Shown here: positions 36,053 through 45,119 of the stretch, piece by piece
How positions within the stretch are numbered: position 1 is the first letter of the stretch
Layout of the letters: each line of letters starts with the position of its first letter
Position numbers and translations under genes: made by a program
The notes under the pieces: model-generated
Told to the model about the DNA's origin: nothing
The model's input: only the letters and a program-made list of their open reading frames with translations
Database searches by the model: none
Source: Amycolatopsis thermophila
Lineage (GTDB): Bacteria > Actinomycetota > Actinomycetes > Mycobacteriales > Pseudonocardiaceae
Assembly: GCF_030814215.1 (NCBI RefSeq)
Contig: NZ_JAUSUT010000001.1
Span: forward strand, 5,952,001 to 6,016,000
Direction of reading: 5' to 3'
Length of the DNA stretch: 64,000 bases

Positions 36053-36958
36053 TCAGTCCCGGCGGTCTTGCTCCGCCAGGAACCGCTCGAACTCCGCACC
36101 CAGTTCCTCCGCAGTCGGCATCGAGCCGTCGTCCGCCAGCAGCGTCTTCTTCTCGTCCATCGCCTCGACGAACAGGTCGTACTGCCGCTCCAGCGCGTGC
36201 ACCACCTCGGCCACCTCGTCGGATTCCGCGACCTGCCGGGCGATCTCCGCGTCGGTGCGGCGCGAGGCCAACCGCAGCGCCTCGTCCGGCAGGGACAGGC
36301 CCGCGAGGCGCGTGATGGAGCCCAGCACGGTCAGCGCCGCCGCCGGGTAGCGGGACTGCGCGAGGTAGTGCGGGACGTGCGCGGCGAACCCGACGGCGTC
36401 GTGCCCGGCCTCGCCGAGCCGGAACTCCGTCAGGTTCAGCGCGCTGCCCGGCACCTCCAGCCGGTTGAGCACCGGCTCGTAGTCGCCGATCAGGTCGCGC
36501 CGCGTCGCGTGCGCGGTCACCCCCAGCGGGCGTGTGTGCGGCGCACCCATCGGGATCCCGTGGAACGACACGGTCATCCGCACGTCCCACCGCTCGGCCA
36601 GCGACCGCACCGCGGCCGCGTACCGCTCCCACATCGCATCCGGCTCCGGGCCGCTCAGCAACAGGAACGGCGTGCCGGCCTCGTCGTGGAACAGGCGCAC
36701 GTCCAGCTCCGGTGTGGCGTAGCTCTCCCAGTGGTCGGTGTCGAACGTCATCACCGGCCGCCGCGCCCGGTAGTCGATCAGCCGGTCCACGTCGAACCGC
36801 GCGATCACCCGGTTGTCCCAGTTCGCCTTGAGGTGCTCCGTGACGAGCGCCCCCGCCTGGCCGGCGTCCATGAAGCCGTCGAGCTGGTGCAGCAGCACCG
36901 CCCCGCTCAACTCCGGGAGCTCCGAGTCCACCTCGTAGAGATCCGTCGGATCGAACAC
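36053..36958 (-). CDS. PAC2-family protein (proteasome-assembly chaperone-like)
   Basis: Protein of 301 residues typical of actinobacterial PAC2 proteins. It begins FDPTDLYEVDSELPELSGAV, followed by LLHQLDGFMDAGQAGALV and the F-D-x-D strand (VIARFDVDRLIDYRARRP). A later PMGAPHTRP motif is invariant in the family. GTG 36958 follows AGGAGG. Related proteins accompany proteasome-linked functions in actinomycetes, but direct evidence is lacking. Stands alone between an esterase and the terpene operon. Confidence 0.85.
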   Translation of the reverse strand: MFDPTDLYEVDSELPELSGAVLLHQLDGFMDAGQAGALVTEHLKANWDNRVIARFDVDRLIDYRARRPVMTFDTDHWESYATPELDVRLFHDEAGTPFLLLSGPEPDAMWERYAAAVRSLAERWDVRMTVSFHGIPMGAPHTRPLGVTAHATRRDLIGDYEPVLNRLEVPGSALNLTEFRLGEAGHDAVGFAAHVPHYLAQSRYPAAALTVLGSITRLAGLSLPDEALRLASRRTDAEIARQVAESDEVAEVVHALERQYDLFVEAMDEKKTLLADDGSMPTAEELGAEFERFLAEQDRRD

Positions 36959-37174
36959 CACAGCCTCCTGCCTGTCCTGGCACCTCTTCCCAGCACTCAA
37001 CGTAGCGAGGGCGGCGATCCATCCCGCCGAGAGGCCCGGATCCGCCGGGCTACTGGGCCAGTCGGGCGAAACCGCCCCATAACGCTGTTCAGCGGTGTTA
37101 GTTTGGATCTCGCAACGTAACGGCCGATCCACCGAGCGTGATCATCCCGGCCGCTGGACCCCGGGGGACCGCCT

Positions 37175-38665
37175 ATGAACGCCGACCTCGCCGAACCGGC
37201 ACGGCAACTCGTGCACGCCATGGCCACCGACCCGCACGGGGACTTCTCGCCCTCGGTGTACGAGACCGCCCGCCTCGTCGCCCTCGTCCCGCACCTGGCG
37301 GGGCACGCGAACCGCGTCGCGTTCCTGCTGGCCGAGCAGGCACCGGACGGCGGCTGGGGCGGCCCGGAGGGGTACGGGCTGCTGCCCACGCTCAGCGCCG
37401 TCGACGCGCTGCTGGCGGAGTCCGGCCGCACCGGCGCGCCCGCGCCGGCGGCCGCGGCCCGTCGCGGCCTGGAAGCGCTGTCCACGCGGTGGGGCCCGCG
37501 CCTGCGCGCCGCTCTCCCGGACACCGTGGCCGTCGAGATCCTGGTGCCGGCACTCGTGTCGGCCGTCAACGCCCGTCTCGGGGCCGTCCTGCCGCACCCG
37601 GACGGGACCAGCCCGGAGTTGCTGGACGGGTTGCGCCGGATGGTGGACCGGGGCGCGGCGCCGCCGGACAAGATCCTGCATTCGCTGGAGGCGCTGGGGG
37701 CGGCCGCACGGCGCGTCCCGTCCGCCCGGCCCGGCGCCGACGGTCTCGGGTGCTCCCCCGCCGCGACGGCGGCCTGGCTGGGCCCAGGCGGCAGCGGCCC
37801 CGGCCTGAAGTACCTGGAGGACCTCCAGGCCCGCCACCGCGGCCCGGTGCCGGTAGCCGCGCCGCTGGCGCTGTTCGAGCGGTCGTGGGTGCTGTCCGCC
37901 TTCGCCGGCGCGGGCGTGCCGGTCGCGGTCCCGGACGGCGTGCTCGACGGCCTGGCGGCCGGGATCGGACCGCACGGGGCCGCGGGCGGCGCCGGCCTGC
38001 CCCCGGACGCCGACGACACCGCGACGGTGCTGCACGCGCTCGCCGCGCACGGCCGGGCCCACCCGTGCGACTGCCTGCGCGAGTACCTCGCCGGCGACCA
38101 CTTCTGCACCTACCCGGACGAGCGCACGCCGTCGGTGACGACCAACGCCCACGTCCTGCAGGCCTTGCGAGCGCGGGGACCGTCCGAAGTGGCCGATGGG
38201 GTCGCCGGGTGGATCGCGGAGCGGCAGCACCCCGACGGCAGCTGGACCGACAAGTGGCACGCCTCCCCGTACTACGCCACCGCGCGGTGCGTGATCGCAC
38301 TGGCCGCCGGCGGGTACGCCGAGACGGCCCGAGCCCGGGCGTTGCGGTGGCTGCTGGACACCCAGCGGCCGGACGGTTCGTGGGGCCGGTGGTCGGGCAC
38401 GTTCGAGGAGACCGCCTACGCGGTGCAGGTCCTGGCGCGGGCGGGCGAGCGCCGCGCCGACGAGGCCGCCGCGCGCGGGTGCGCGTTCCTGCTGTCCTGG
38501 CCGGATGCCGGGCATCCGCCGCTGTGGCACGACAAGGACCTGTACACGCCGGGCCGGATCGTGCGGGCCGAGGGGATCGCCGCGCTGCACCTGGCACTCG
38601 CCCGGCCCCGCATCGGCGCAGTGCTGGCCCGGTGGTGCCCCGGGCCGGCCGGGCGGACGGCGTGA
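37175..38665 (+). CDS. Class II terpene cyclase (DxDD, diterpene/labdane synthase type)
   Basis: Soluble beta-gamma-domain cyclase of 496 residues. The protonation motif is DADD at residues 278-281 in LPPDADDTATVL. Three QW-type repeats stabilise the barrels (QAPDGGWGG near 55, QHPDGSWTDKW near 350, QRPDGSWGRW near 393). There is no DDxxD or NSE metal motif, so it acts by protonating a terpene diphosphate (probably GGPP) and leaving the diphosphate on. The length matches bacterial copalyl-type synthases, about 150 residues less than squalene-hopene cyclase. ATG 37175 follows GGGGGA. It is translated in tandem with the P450 (no gap) and precedes UbiA. Confidence 0.85.
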   Translation: MNADLAEPARQLVHAMATDPHGDFSPSVYETARLVALVPHLAGHANRVAFLLAEQAPDGGWGGPEGYGLLPTLSAVDALLAESGRTGAPAPAAAARRGLEALSTRWGPRLRAALPDTVAVEILVPALVSAVNARLGAVLPHPDGTSPELLDGLRRMVDRGAAPPDKILHSLEALGAAARRVPSARPGADGLGCSPAATAAWLGPGGSGPGLKYLEDLQARHRGPVPVAAPLALFERSWVLSAFAGAGVPVAVPDGVLDGLAAGIGPHGAAGGAGLPPDADDTATVLHALAAHGRAHPCDCLREYLAGDHFCTYPDERTPSVTTNAHVLQALRARGPSEVADGVAGWIAERQHPDGSWTDKWHASPYYATARCVIALAAGGYAETARARALRWLLDTQRPDGSWGRWSGTFEETAYAVQVLARAGERRADEAAARGCAFLLSWPDAGHPPLWHDKDLYTPGRIVRAEGIAALHLALARPRIGAVLARWCPGPAGRTA

Positions 38666-39892
38666 ATGAACCGCACCGAACTCGCGCTCGCCGTCGCGCC
38701 CCTGTCGTTCCTGCACGCGCACGCCGACGACCCGGCGGCGACGCTGGACGTCCGCGGCGGTCCCGCGCCGAAGATCCTGGTGTGGCACCACGACGTGCTC
38801 ACCTCGCTGTTCCGGCAGGACGCGCACCTGCGGCATCCCGGCAGCCGTTCCCTGTCCCCGCTGCTGGGCCCGAGGTCCGTGCTCTGGGCGGACGGTGCGC
38901 GCCACGCCCACTACCGGAAGGTGTTCGGGGCACCGCTGCGGGGGCGCCGGCTCGAGGCGTACCACGGGGTCATCGCCGAATCGGCCGGCGCGGCCGTCGA
39001 CGCGCTGCCCGCCGGCACGGTGTTCGGCCTGGCCGGGTGGACGCGGCGGCTCGCGCTCACCATTGTCGGGCGGATCATCCTCGGCGCGGCCGATCCGGTG
39101 CTGCTCGGCGACGTGACCGCGTGGCTCGACCGGGCGCTGGGCTCACGCCACCGCCTGCTGGCCGACCGCCTGCTGCGGGGCGGTCCGCCCTCGTCCGGCC
39201 CGGAGCTGGACGCCCGGCTGGTGGCCGCGGCGCGGTCGGGGCGGGACCGGACGAGCCTGATGGCGGCTCTGCTGACCGGCGACCCCGCCGTGCCCGACGC
39301 CGAACTGCGCGACCAGGTGGTGTCACTGCTGTTCGCCGGCCACGAGACGACAGCGTCGGCGACCGCGTGGACGCTGTACTGGCTCACCCGCCGCCCGGAC
39401 CTGCTCGACGCCGTGCTGTCCGAAGTGGACAACGGCGGGGACGGCTCCGATCCGGCGGGCTTCCCGGTCCTGCAGGCGGTGATCTCCGAGGCGCTGCGGT
39501 TGCACCCGCCGGTCGAGGTCGCCGGCAACCGGATGCTGACCGAGCCGATGGAGCTGCCCGGCCGGACGCTGCCCGCCGGAACGGTCCTCACACCCGGGAT
39601 CTACCTGGCGCACCACCGAGCCGAGTACTTCCCCTCGCCGCACACCTTCGACCCGGGGCGGTTCCTGGACCGGCGTGGCACCCCGGAGGGTTTCCTGCCC
39701 TTCGGCGGCGGCAGCCGGTACTGCCTGGGCAGCCAACTCGGCCTGCTGGAGATCCGGATGATCACGGTGGCCGTGCTGCGCCGCCGCGTGCTGCGGTGCG
39801 TCAACCCGCGTGCCGGCGTGGTGCGGTTGCGGGGCCACGCGATGGCGCCGTCCGCGCGGCTGCGCATGGAAGTCGTGTCGTGCCGGGACTGA
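38666..39892 (+). CDS. Cytochrome P450
   Basis: P450 of 408 residues. The heme ligand Cys is in FGGGSRYCLGSQLGL near residue 353. The I-helix reads LLFAGHETTASAT, and the ExxR pair is SEALRLHPP. No membrane anchor, so a soluble class I enzyme that needs a ferredoxin not encoded here. The ATG at 38666 directly follows the TGA of the cyclase (38663-38665), showing translational coupling. Its last 13 bases overlap the UbiA gene. It most likely oxidises the product of the cyclase and UbiA pair. The C-terminal RMEVVSCRD is normal. Confidence 0.9.
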   Translation: MNRTELALAVAPLSFLHAHADDPAATLDVRGGPAPKILVWHHDVLTSLFRQDAHLRHPGSRSLSPLLGPRSVLWADGARHAHYRKVFGAPLRGRRLEAYHGVIAESAGAAVDALPAGTVFGLAGWTRRLALTIVGRIILGAADPVLLGDVTAWLDRALGSRHRLLADRLLRGGPPSSGPELDARLVAAARSGRDRTSLMAALLTGDPAVPDAELRDQVVSLLFAGHETTASATAWTLYWLTRRPDLLDAVLSEVDNGGDGSDPAGFPVLQAVISEALRLHPPVEVAGNRMLTEPMELPGRTLPAGTVLTPGIYLAHHRAEYFPSPHTFDPGRFLDRRGTPEGFLPFGGGSRYCLGSQLGLLEIRMITVAVLRRRVLRCVNPRAGVVRLRGHAMAPSARLRMEVVSCRD

Positions 39893-40776
39893 CCGGGTGG
39901 CGGGCGGTGCTCCTCGTGCACCGGCTGCACTTCCCGTTGCCGTTGAGCTACCTGGCCTACGCGTGGTGGGGGGCGGCGTTCGCGGCCGCGGAACCGCGCG
40001 ACCTCATCGGCGGGCCGGTCCTGGTGACCGTGGCGGCCACGGTGTTGTCGCTGCTGGCCGGGCTGGCGCTGAACACCGCCGCCGACGTGCGCACGGACCG
40101 GCACGACCGGGACAAGACCGCGCTGACGGGTGCGGCCGGACGGTTCGGCAGCAGGCGGATCTTCGGCTGGGCCGCGGCCGAAGCGATCGCGGCCATGGTG
40201 CTCGCGGCGGTGGTGGCGCTGCGGCTGGGGCGGTGGGCGGTGCCGGTGGTGCTCGCCGCCGCGCTCGCCGCGCACCTGTCGTACAACCTGGAACCGGTGC
40301 GGTTGAAGCGGCGCGGGCTGGCCGGGCCGGCGGTGTTCGGTGCCGGGTTCCTGGCGGTGCCGGGGATGGCGTCGTACTTCGCGGTGCGGCCGGCGCTGGA
40401 GGCGTCGATGGTGCCCGTGCTGGCGGGGCTGTGCGTGCTCGCGTTCGGCCGGACGACGTGGTTCTCGGTCCCGGACCACGAAGCCGACGCGCGGACGGGC
40501 ATCGGCACGCCCGGCGCGCGCTACGGCCCCTGGCGGACGTTGCTGGTCTCGTGCGGGCTCGTCGCGGCCGGGCTCCTCCTGCTGGGGGCCGGGCTCTGGT
40601 GGCGCTACGGGGCGGCGTGGGCGATCACCGGAGCGGTGACCGAAGGGGCGTTCCTGGCCGGGATGACCGCGCTCGCCGGACCCCGGCGCTCGTTGTCCCG
40701 CATGCGGGAACTCGCCACGCCGATCGTGCTCCTCGGCGATCTCAGCCTGGTGGCGATCCCGCTGCTGGCGGGCTGA
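39880..40776 (+). CDS. UbiA-superfamily prenyltransferase or terpene synthase
   Basis: Integral membrane protein of 298 residues with about nine helices. Both Mg-diphosphate motifs are present: N-x-x-x-D-x-x-x-D in LNTAADVRTDRHDRD (near residue 68) and D-x-x-x-D in VPDHEADARTG (near residue 203). GTG 39880 is the only start in frame before the first helix (VHRLHFPLPLSYLAYAWW) and lies inside the P450 gene, so expression is coupled. No aromatic acceptor gene is nearby. It may prenylate an acceptor with the cyclised terpene, or act as a membrane class I synthase removing diphosphate from the class II cyclase product. The 3' end overlaps the convergent mmuM by 35 bases. Confidence 0.85.
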   Translation: MPGLTGWRAVLLVHRLHFPLPLSYLAYAWWGAAFAAAEPRDLIGGPVLVTVAATVLSLLAGLALNTAADVRTDRHDRDKTALTGAAGRFGSRRIFGWAAAEAIAAMVLAAVVALRLGRWAVPVVLAAALAAHLSYNLEPVRLKRRGLAGPAVFGAGFLAVPGMASYFAVRPALEASMVPVLAGLCVLAFGRTTWFSVPDHEADARTGIGTPGARYGPWRTLLVSCGLVAAGLLLLGAGLWWRYGAAWAITGAVTEGAFLAGMTALAGPRRSLSRMRELATPIVLLGDLSLVAIPLLAG

Positions 40777-41623
40777 CGACGGCTGCCAGCGCGGCGATGT
40801 CCCCCGGCCCCACGCGGCAGCAGCCGCCCACCCAGGACGCCCCCGCGTCCAGCCAGTCGCGCACCAGTGCCGGCGCGAACCGGGACGAGCCGGCCCACCG
40901 GCGGGCTCGCGCGTCCCAGTTCTCGCCGCTGTTGGGGTAGGCGATCACCGGTTTCCCGCTCGCCTCGCGGGCGATCGTGACCGCCGCGGCGACGTCGCGC
41001 GGGTCGCAGCAGTTGACCCCGACCGCGACGACCTGGTCGTTGCCCCGCGCCACGGCGAACGCCTCGGTCAGCGGCTGCCCGCCGCGCGTGGCCTCGCCGT
41101 CGATGGTGTAGGACAGCCACGCCGGCACGCCGAGGCCTTCGATCGCCAGCAGCATCGCCTCGGCTTCGTCCACATCGGGCACCGTCTCGCACGCCAGCAG
41201 GTCCGGACCGGCCGCGGCCAGGACCTCCGCGCGGGGACGGTGGAAGGCCGCCAGCTCCGCCACGGACAAACCGTAGTGGCCGCGGTACTCCGAACCGTCG
41301 GCCAGCGTCGCGCCGTACGGGCCGATCGACGCCGCGACCAGCTGACCGGGATCGGTGCGCGCCTCCCGCGCGAGTTCGACGCTCACCTCCAGCAGCCGGA
41401 CGGCCTCCCCGCGGTCCAGGCCGGCCTCGGCGAAGCCGGCGAAACTGGCCTGGTAGCTGGCCGTCGTCGCGACCCGCGCCCCGGCGCGGAAGAAGGCCCG
41501 GTGGGCCGCGACGATCTCCGCCGGGTCGTCGGCGAGGAGCCGGGCCGACCACAGCGCGTCGGACAGGTCGTGGCCGCGCGCCTCCAGTTCGGTGGCCAGG
41601 CCACCGTCCAGGACGACGGTCAC
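40742..41623 (-). CDS. mmuM: Homocysteine S-methyltransferase
   Basis: Zinc-dependent methyltransferase of 293 residues that makes methionine from homocysteine with S-methylmethionine or SAM. It begins VLDGGLATELEARG and has the VGVNCCDPRDV segment and the final GGCCRVGPGDIAAL pair of cysteines that bind zinc. The GTG at 41623 overlaps the stop of the upstream tetR gene as GTGA; an earlier start would extend into that gene. It forms a two-gene operon with tetR and is convergent with the terpene operon, so it is not obviously part of it. Confidence 0.9.
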   Translation of the reverse strand: MTVVLDGGLATELEARGHDLSDALWSARLLADDPAEIVAAHRAFFRAGARVATTASYQASFAGFAEAGLDRGEAVRLLEVSVELAREARTDPGQLVAASIGPYGATLADGSEYRGHYGLSVAELAAFHRPRAEVLAAAGPDLLACETVPDVDEAEAMLLAIEGLGVPAWLSYTIDGEATRGGQPLTEAFAVARGNDQVVAVGVNCCDPRDVAAAVTIAREASGKPVIAYPNSGENWDARARRWAGSSRFAPALVRDWLDAGASWVGGCCRVGPGDIAALAAVVSPPAAGSPPG

Positions 41624-42243
41624 GGCCCGGCGCGCAGGAAGGTCAGCTCGCGCCACCACACGTCGGCGAGCACGTCCAGCACGAGCCGGCGGTCGTGGCC
41701 GACGCCGCGGATCAGCCAGTGGTAGCAGGCCTGTTCCAGTTGCAGCACCAGCAGCAGCGCGCGGGTGAGCCCGGCCTGCTCGTGCTCACCGGTCCACAGT
41801 GTCAGGTACGGGCCCAGCTCGCGGGCCGCGTCCACGCCCCACTGGTAGTGCCGCGCCGCGACGCGCGGATCGTCGGCGACGGCCTGGGTGAGCACGTCGA
41901 TCTCCACGGCGTAGCGCGACCAGAACGCCAGCACCTCTTCGTCCAGCCACGCGCGCACGCGGTCCTTGGTCAGCTCGGGGAACCGCGCGAGCCTGCGGTA
42001 GAGCGCCGCGGTGTCGGCGAGGATCCGCTCGAACAGCGCGGCCGCGATGTCGGCCTTGTCGCGGAAGTGCGCGTAGAACGTGGCCCGGCTGCCGTTGGCC
42101 GCGGCCACGATGTCGGCGACCGTGGCGGCGTGGTACCCGAGGTGGGCGAAGACCTCCCGGGCGCACTCGAGGTAGCGGTCGTGTGCTTCCCGCCACTGCT
42201 GCTCGCGGAACGTGTTCCGGGCAGGCGTGGAGATGCCGGTCAT
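41620..42243 (-). CDS. TetR-family regulator
   Basis: Regulator of 207 residues with a TetR HTH (YLECAREVFAHLGYHAATVADIVAAANGSRATFYAHF, as one region of residues 23-58) and a helical C-terminal domain resembling the TetR_C of fatty-acid or antibiotic regulators. ATG 42243 is chosen. Coupled to mmuM by a GTGA overlap, so both are likely controlled together. Divergent from the XRE/TPR gene 317 bases away. Confidence 0.85.
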   Translation of the reverse strand: MTGISTPARNTFREQQWREAHDRYLECAREVFAHLGYHAATVADIVAAANGSRATFYAHFRDKADIAAALFERILADTAALYRRLARFPELTKDRVRAWLDEEVLAFWSRYAVEIDVLTQAVADDPRVAARHYQWGVDAARELGPYLTLWTGEHEQAGLTRALLLVLQLEQACYHWLIRGVGHDRRLVLDVLADVWWRELTFLRAGP

Positions 42244-42560
42244 CACCCCATCGTAGTGCGCCGTGCGGGCAACGACATCTCCGCGGCACCGGTTTTTCCC
42301 TGCCGTGCCGGAGGATCGGCGCCGCGGTCCGGACCACCGGCGCCGGGAGGCGCGCGTCCCGCGGGCGAGGGGACGCGCGCCGGGCCGGCTCGGCGGGGAG
42401 GGTGGAGCGGCACCCGGCGCCGGGGATCGGCCCGGGACAAAGGAGTCAACCCGGCGACGAGTGCCTGGCTCTAGACTGAACGAGCGAACTCGTGACGGAA
42501 ACGAACCACCGTTGCACTTTCGGTGTACTTGCCGGCGCTCGATGTGGTTACCCTGATCGC
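42244..42560. other. Intergenic region between divergent tetR and XRE genes
   Basis: About 317 bases. It holds a promoter for the XRE gene on the right (TACCCT at 42549-42554). No credible gene or clear repeat was seen in the rest, which is Gly/Arg-rich in all frames. Confidence 0.5.
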
Positions 42561-43649
42561 GTGGCCGGGACGAACCCTCCGGGAGCGGCGACCGCCCAGC
42601 AGTGGACGGGGCGGGAGGCGCGGCTGCTGCGGCACGCCCTCCGCCAGTCGGTGCGGGGGTTCGCCGCCTATCTCGGCGTCGCCGCGCGCACGGTCGCGAA
42701 ATGGGAGAGCGGCGGCGCTTCCACGGTGCCGCGGCCGGATACCCAGGCCATCCTCGACACGGCACTGGCCAGGGCCGACGCCGCCGCCCGCACCCGATTC
42801 GAGGTGCTGGTGACCGAGGCGCGCGACACCGACCGCGCGACGCTTCCGGCTCCCCGCTACGACTACGAGTCCTGGACCGACGACCTGGACCGGACGGTGG
42901 CGTGCCTGGGGCGCCAGGAGTTCCGGCTCGCCCGCGCGCTGCTGGACCGGTGGCTGGGGCGGTTCGAGCCGAACAGCTCCGACCGGCAGGGCATGTACCT
43001 CTACGGCCGGTCGCTGCGGCTGCTCGGCGAGGTGCGGCAGGACCAGGGCGCGCTGCGCGGGCCGCTGTCCGCCGAGCACGTCTACCGCCAGGCGCTGCGG
43101 GTGTTCACCGAACTGGAGTCGCCGCGCCGCGTGGCGCAGCTGGAACTGCAGCTGGTGGTGATCGAGGAGATGTCCGGGCAGCTGGAGTCGGCCGCCGCGC
43201 GGTACGCGAGCCTGACCGCCGACGAACGGCTCTCGGCGCACGACCGCACGCGCGCCCGGCTGTGGGTGGGTACGGCGCTGAGCAAGCGCGGGCTGCACGA
43301 GTCGGCCACCGCGCACATCGTGCCGGCGATCCGGGAGTTCGAGGCGCTGGAGGAACCCGCGGACTGGTCGATCGCGCACCAGAAACTGGCGCTGGCGCAC
43401 CGCGGCGCGGGCGATCTGGCCGCGGCCGGCCGGGCGATCGAGGTGGCGCTGTCCCACCGCGTCGACGACACCCCGCTGCAGCAGGTGCGGCTGGACACCG
43501 CGCACGCGCACATCCTGCTCTCCGACCGCGCCACCGCCGATTCCGGTCTCGCCATTCTCGACCGCACCGCGGAGATTTCCACCCGCTACGGCCTGATGCA
43601 CCAAGTGCGCAGCATCGACGGCATCCGCCGCGGATTCGGGTGCCGGTAA
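42561..43649 (+). CDS. XRE-like helix-turn-helix regulator with TPR-like repeats
   Basis: Protein of 362 residues. Residues about 12-50 hold an HTH (LLRHALRQSVRGFAAYLGVAARTVAKWE), a shape used by actinomycete XRE/transcriptional regulators that read signals through helical repeats. Residues 95-350 contain several TPR-like helix pairs (RLARALLDRWLGRF, LRVFTELESPRRVAQLELQLVVI, AIREFEALEEPADWSIAHQKLALAHRGAGDL). GTG 42561 lies six bases after TACCCT, consistent with a leaderless mRNA. Only 8 bases separate it from ydcF, so it heads a three-gene operon. Confidence 0.75.
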   Translation: MAGTNPPGAATAQQWTGREARLLRHALRQSVRGFAAYLGVAARTVAKWESGGASTVPRPDTQAILDTALARADAAARTRFEVLVTEARDTDRATLPAPRYDYESWTDDLDRTVACLGRQEFRLARALLDRWLGRFEPNSSDRQGMYLYGRSLRLLGEVRQDQGALRGPLSAEHVYRQALRVFTELESPRRVAQLELQLVVIEEMSGQLESAAARYASLTADERLSAHDRTRARLWVGTALSKRGLHESATAHIVPAIREFEALEEPADWSIAHQKLALAHRGAGDLAAAGRAIEVALSHRVDDTPLQQVRLDTAHAHILLSDRATADSGLAILDRTAEISTRYGLMHQVRSIDGIRRGFGCR

Positions 43650-43657
43650 GAACGACG

Positions 43658-44311
43658 ATGCGGAAAGCACTGCTCGACCGGGTGTGGGCCGACGCCGAAC
43701 TCGTCTGGGAGTTCCACCGCCTGCGGCACCACCCGAAGCCGTGCTCGGCGGCGGTGGCCTTGGGCTGCAACGATCTCGGCGTCGCCGCGCACGCCGCGGA
43801 GCTCTACCACCGCGGCTTCTTCCCCGTCGTGGTGTTCAGCGGGGGCAACAGCCGCGAGACCGCCCGCGCCTTCCCGCGCGGTGAGGGGGTGCACTACCGC
43901 GAGCGCGCGCTCGAACTCGGCGTGCCCGACGAAGCGATCCTGGTGGAACCGCGCGCCACCAACACCGGCGAGAACATCACGCTCTCGCGCGAGGTCCTTT
44001 CCGCCGCGGGGATCGCGGTGTCGACGGTGATGCTGGTCTCCATGCCCTACATGGAACGCCGGGCGTTCGCCACCACTCGCAAGGTGTGGCCGGAGGTCGA
44101 GCCGGTGTGCGCGTCGGCGCCGGTGTCGCTGACCGAATACGCGTTGCGGACGCGGCACGGGACCGAGCTGATCGACATGATCGTGGGCGATTTCCAACGG
44201 CTGATCGAGTATCCCCGAAAGGGATTCGCGATTCCGCAGAAAATTCCCCCGATCGTGTATTCGGCGTATCGGCGGCTGGTGGCCGCCGGATTCTCGAGCC
44301 GCATGCTGTGA
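43658..44311 (+). CDS. YdcF/ElyC-family (DUF218) protein
   Basis: Protein of 217 residues with the DUF218 fold: VALGCNDLGVAAHAAELYHRG, FPVVVFSGGNSRET, the ATNTGENITLSREVL motif (family signature N-T-x-x-N), and MLVSMPYMERRAFAT. No membrane helix, so it is the soluble YdcF type, not SanA/ElyC. Its role in other bacteria is tied to SAM or envelope metabolism, without clear reaction. It follows an XRE regulator and precedes WbqC by 13 bases. Confidence 0.8.
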   Translation: MRKALLDRVWADAELVWEFHRLRHHPKPCSAAVALGCNDLGVAAHAAELYHRGFFPVVVFSGGNSRETARAFPRGEGVHYRERALELGVPDEAILVEPRATNTGENITLSREVLSAAGIAVSTVMLVSMPYMERRAFATTRKVWPEVEPVCASAPVSLTEYALRTRHGTELIDMIVGDFQRLIEYPRKGFAIPQKIPPIVYSAYRRLVAAGFSSRML

Positions 44312-44324
44312 TTCCATACGGCCC

Positions 44325-45041
44325 GTGCCCGAGACGCTTTCCTGCGCCGTCCATCAACCGAATCTCTTTCCGCGACTGTCCACACTGGCCAAGTTGTTCC
44401 GCGCCGACGTGTGGGTCGTGCTCGACGACGTCCAGTTCAACGCCCGCGACTACCAGCACCGCGCCCGGCTGGCCGCGCCCGGCGACCCGGAGTCGCAGCG
44501 CTGGCTGACCCTGCCGGTGCACCGGCCGCGCGGCCGGGACAGCCGCATCGACGAACTGACCCTGGCCGACCCGCACGGCACGCATCGGACCGTGTCCCGG
44601 CTGGTACGCCAGTACTACGGCCGCTGCACCCACTGGGGCGGCACCGCCGGGATCGTCGACGAGGTCCTGACCGCGCTGGCGCTCAACGAACGCCTGGCCG
44701 TCGTCGCCGAGGTGTCGGTGCGGGCGATGCTGGTCCGACTCGGGTGGCGCGGCGCGGTGGTGCGCAGCAGCGACCTGCCCTCGCGCGACGGGCGGTCCGA
44801 GCGGCTGGCCGATCTCACCGCCGCCGTGGGCGCCGGCACCTACCTGTGCGGGCGGGGTGGGGCGAAGTACCTGAGCGAGCACCCGTTCCTGGAGCGGGGC
44901 CTGCGGGTGCGCTACCCGCCGCCGCCCCCGTTGAGCCACGAGCGGGGCCTGCGCACCGCGAGCGCGCTGTGGGCGTTCGCCGAGCGGGGCGCCGAGGGTG
45001 TGCGCGATGCGCTGGCCGTGGAGTGCGTACCGGCGCGCTGA
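44325..45041 (+). CDS. WbqC-family protein
   Basis: Protein of 238 residues. WbqC family features are the start CAVHQPNLFPRLSTLAKLFRADVWVVLDDVQF, then YQHRARLAAPG and WLTLPVHRP, and later TYLCGRGGAKYL. WbqC proteins occur in O-antigen and glycan loci and are thought to act on sugar or acyl modification; the reaction is not settled. GTG 44325. Last gene of the XRE-YdcF-WbqC operon. Confidence 0.85.
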   Translation: MPETLSCAVHQPNLFPRLSTLAKLFRADVWVVLDDVQFNARDYQHRARLAAPGDPESQRWLTLPVHRPRGRDSRIDELTLADPHGTHRTVSRLVRQYYGRCTHWGGTAGIVDEVLTALALNERLAVVAEVSVRAMLVRLGWRGAVVRSSDLPSRDGRSERLADLTAAVGAGTYLCGRGGAKYLSEHPFLERGLRVRYPPPPPLSHERGLRTASALWAFAERGAEGVRDALAVECVPAR

Positions 45042-45119
45042 GGTCAAGACCGGTTCTACACAAGGTAAAGACGATTCCGGCAACCGGGCCTTCACCCCCG
45101 CCCGGTTACCCTCCGGCGA

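Noticed and set aside
37138..39879. Upstream extension of the UbiA frame through the cyclase and P450 genes
   Set aside because: The translation is low-complexity Arg/Pro/Gly until 39880, while the other frame encodes the cyclase and P450.
40742..42243. tetR-mmuM as part of the terpene pathway
   Set aside because: They are on the opposite strand and convergent. The sequence shows no operator near 37.1 kb matching one near 42.2 kb, and homocysteine methyltransferase is a common stand-alone gene.
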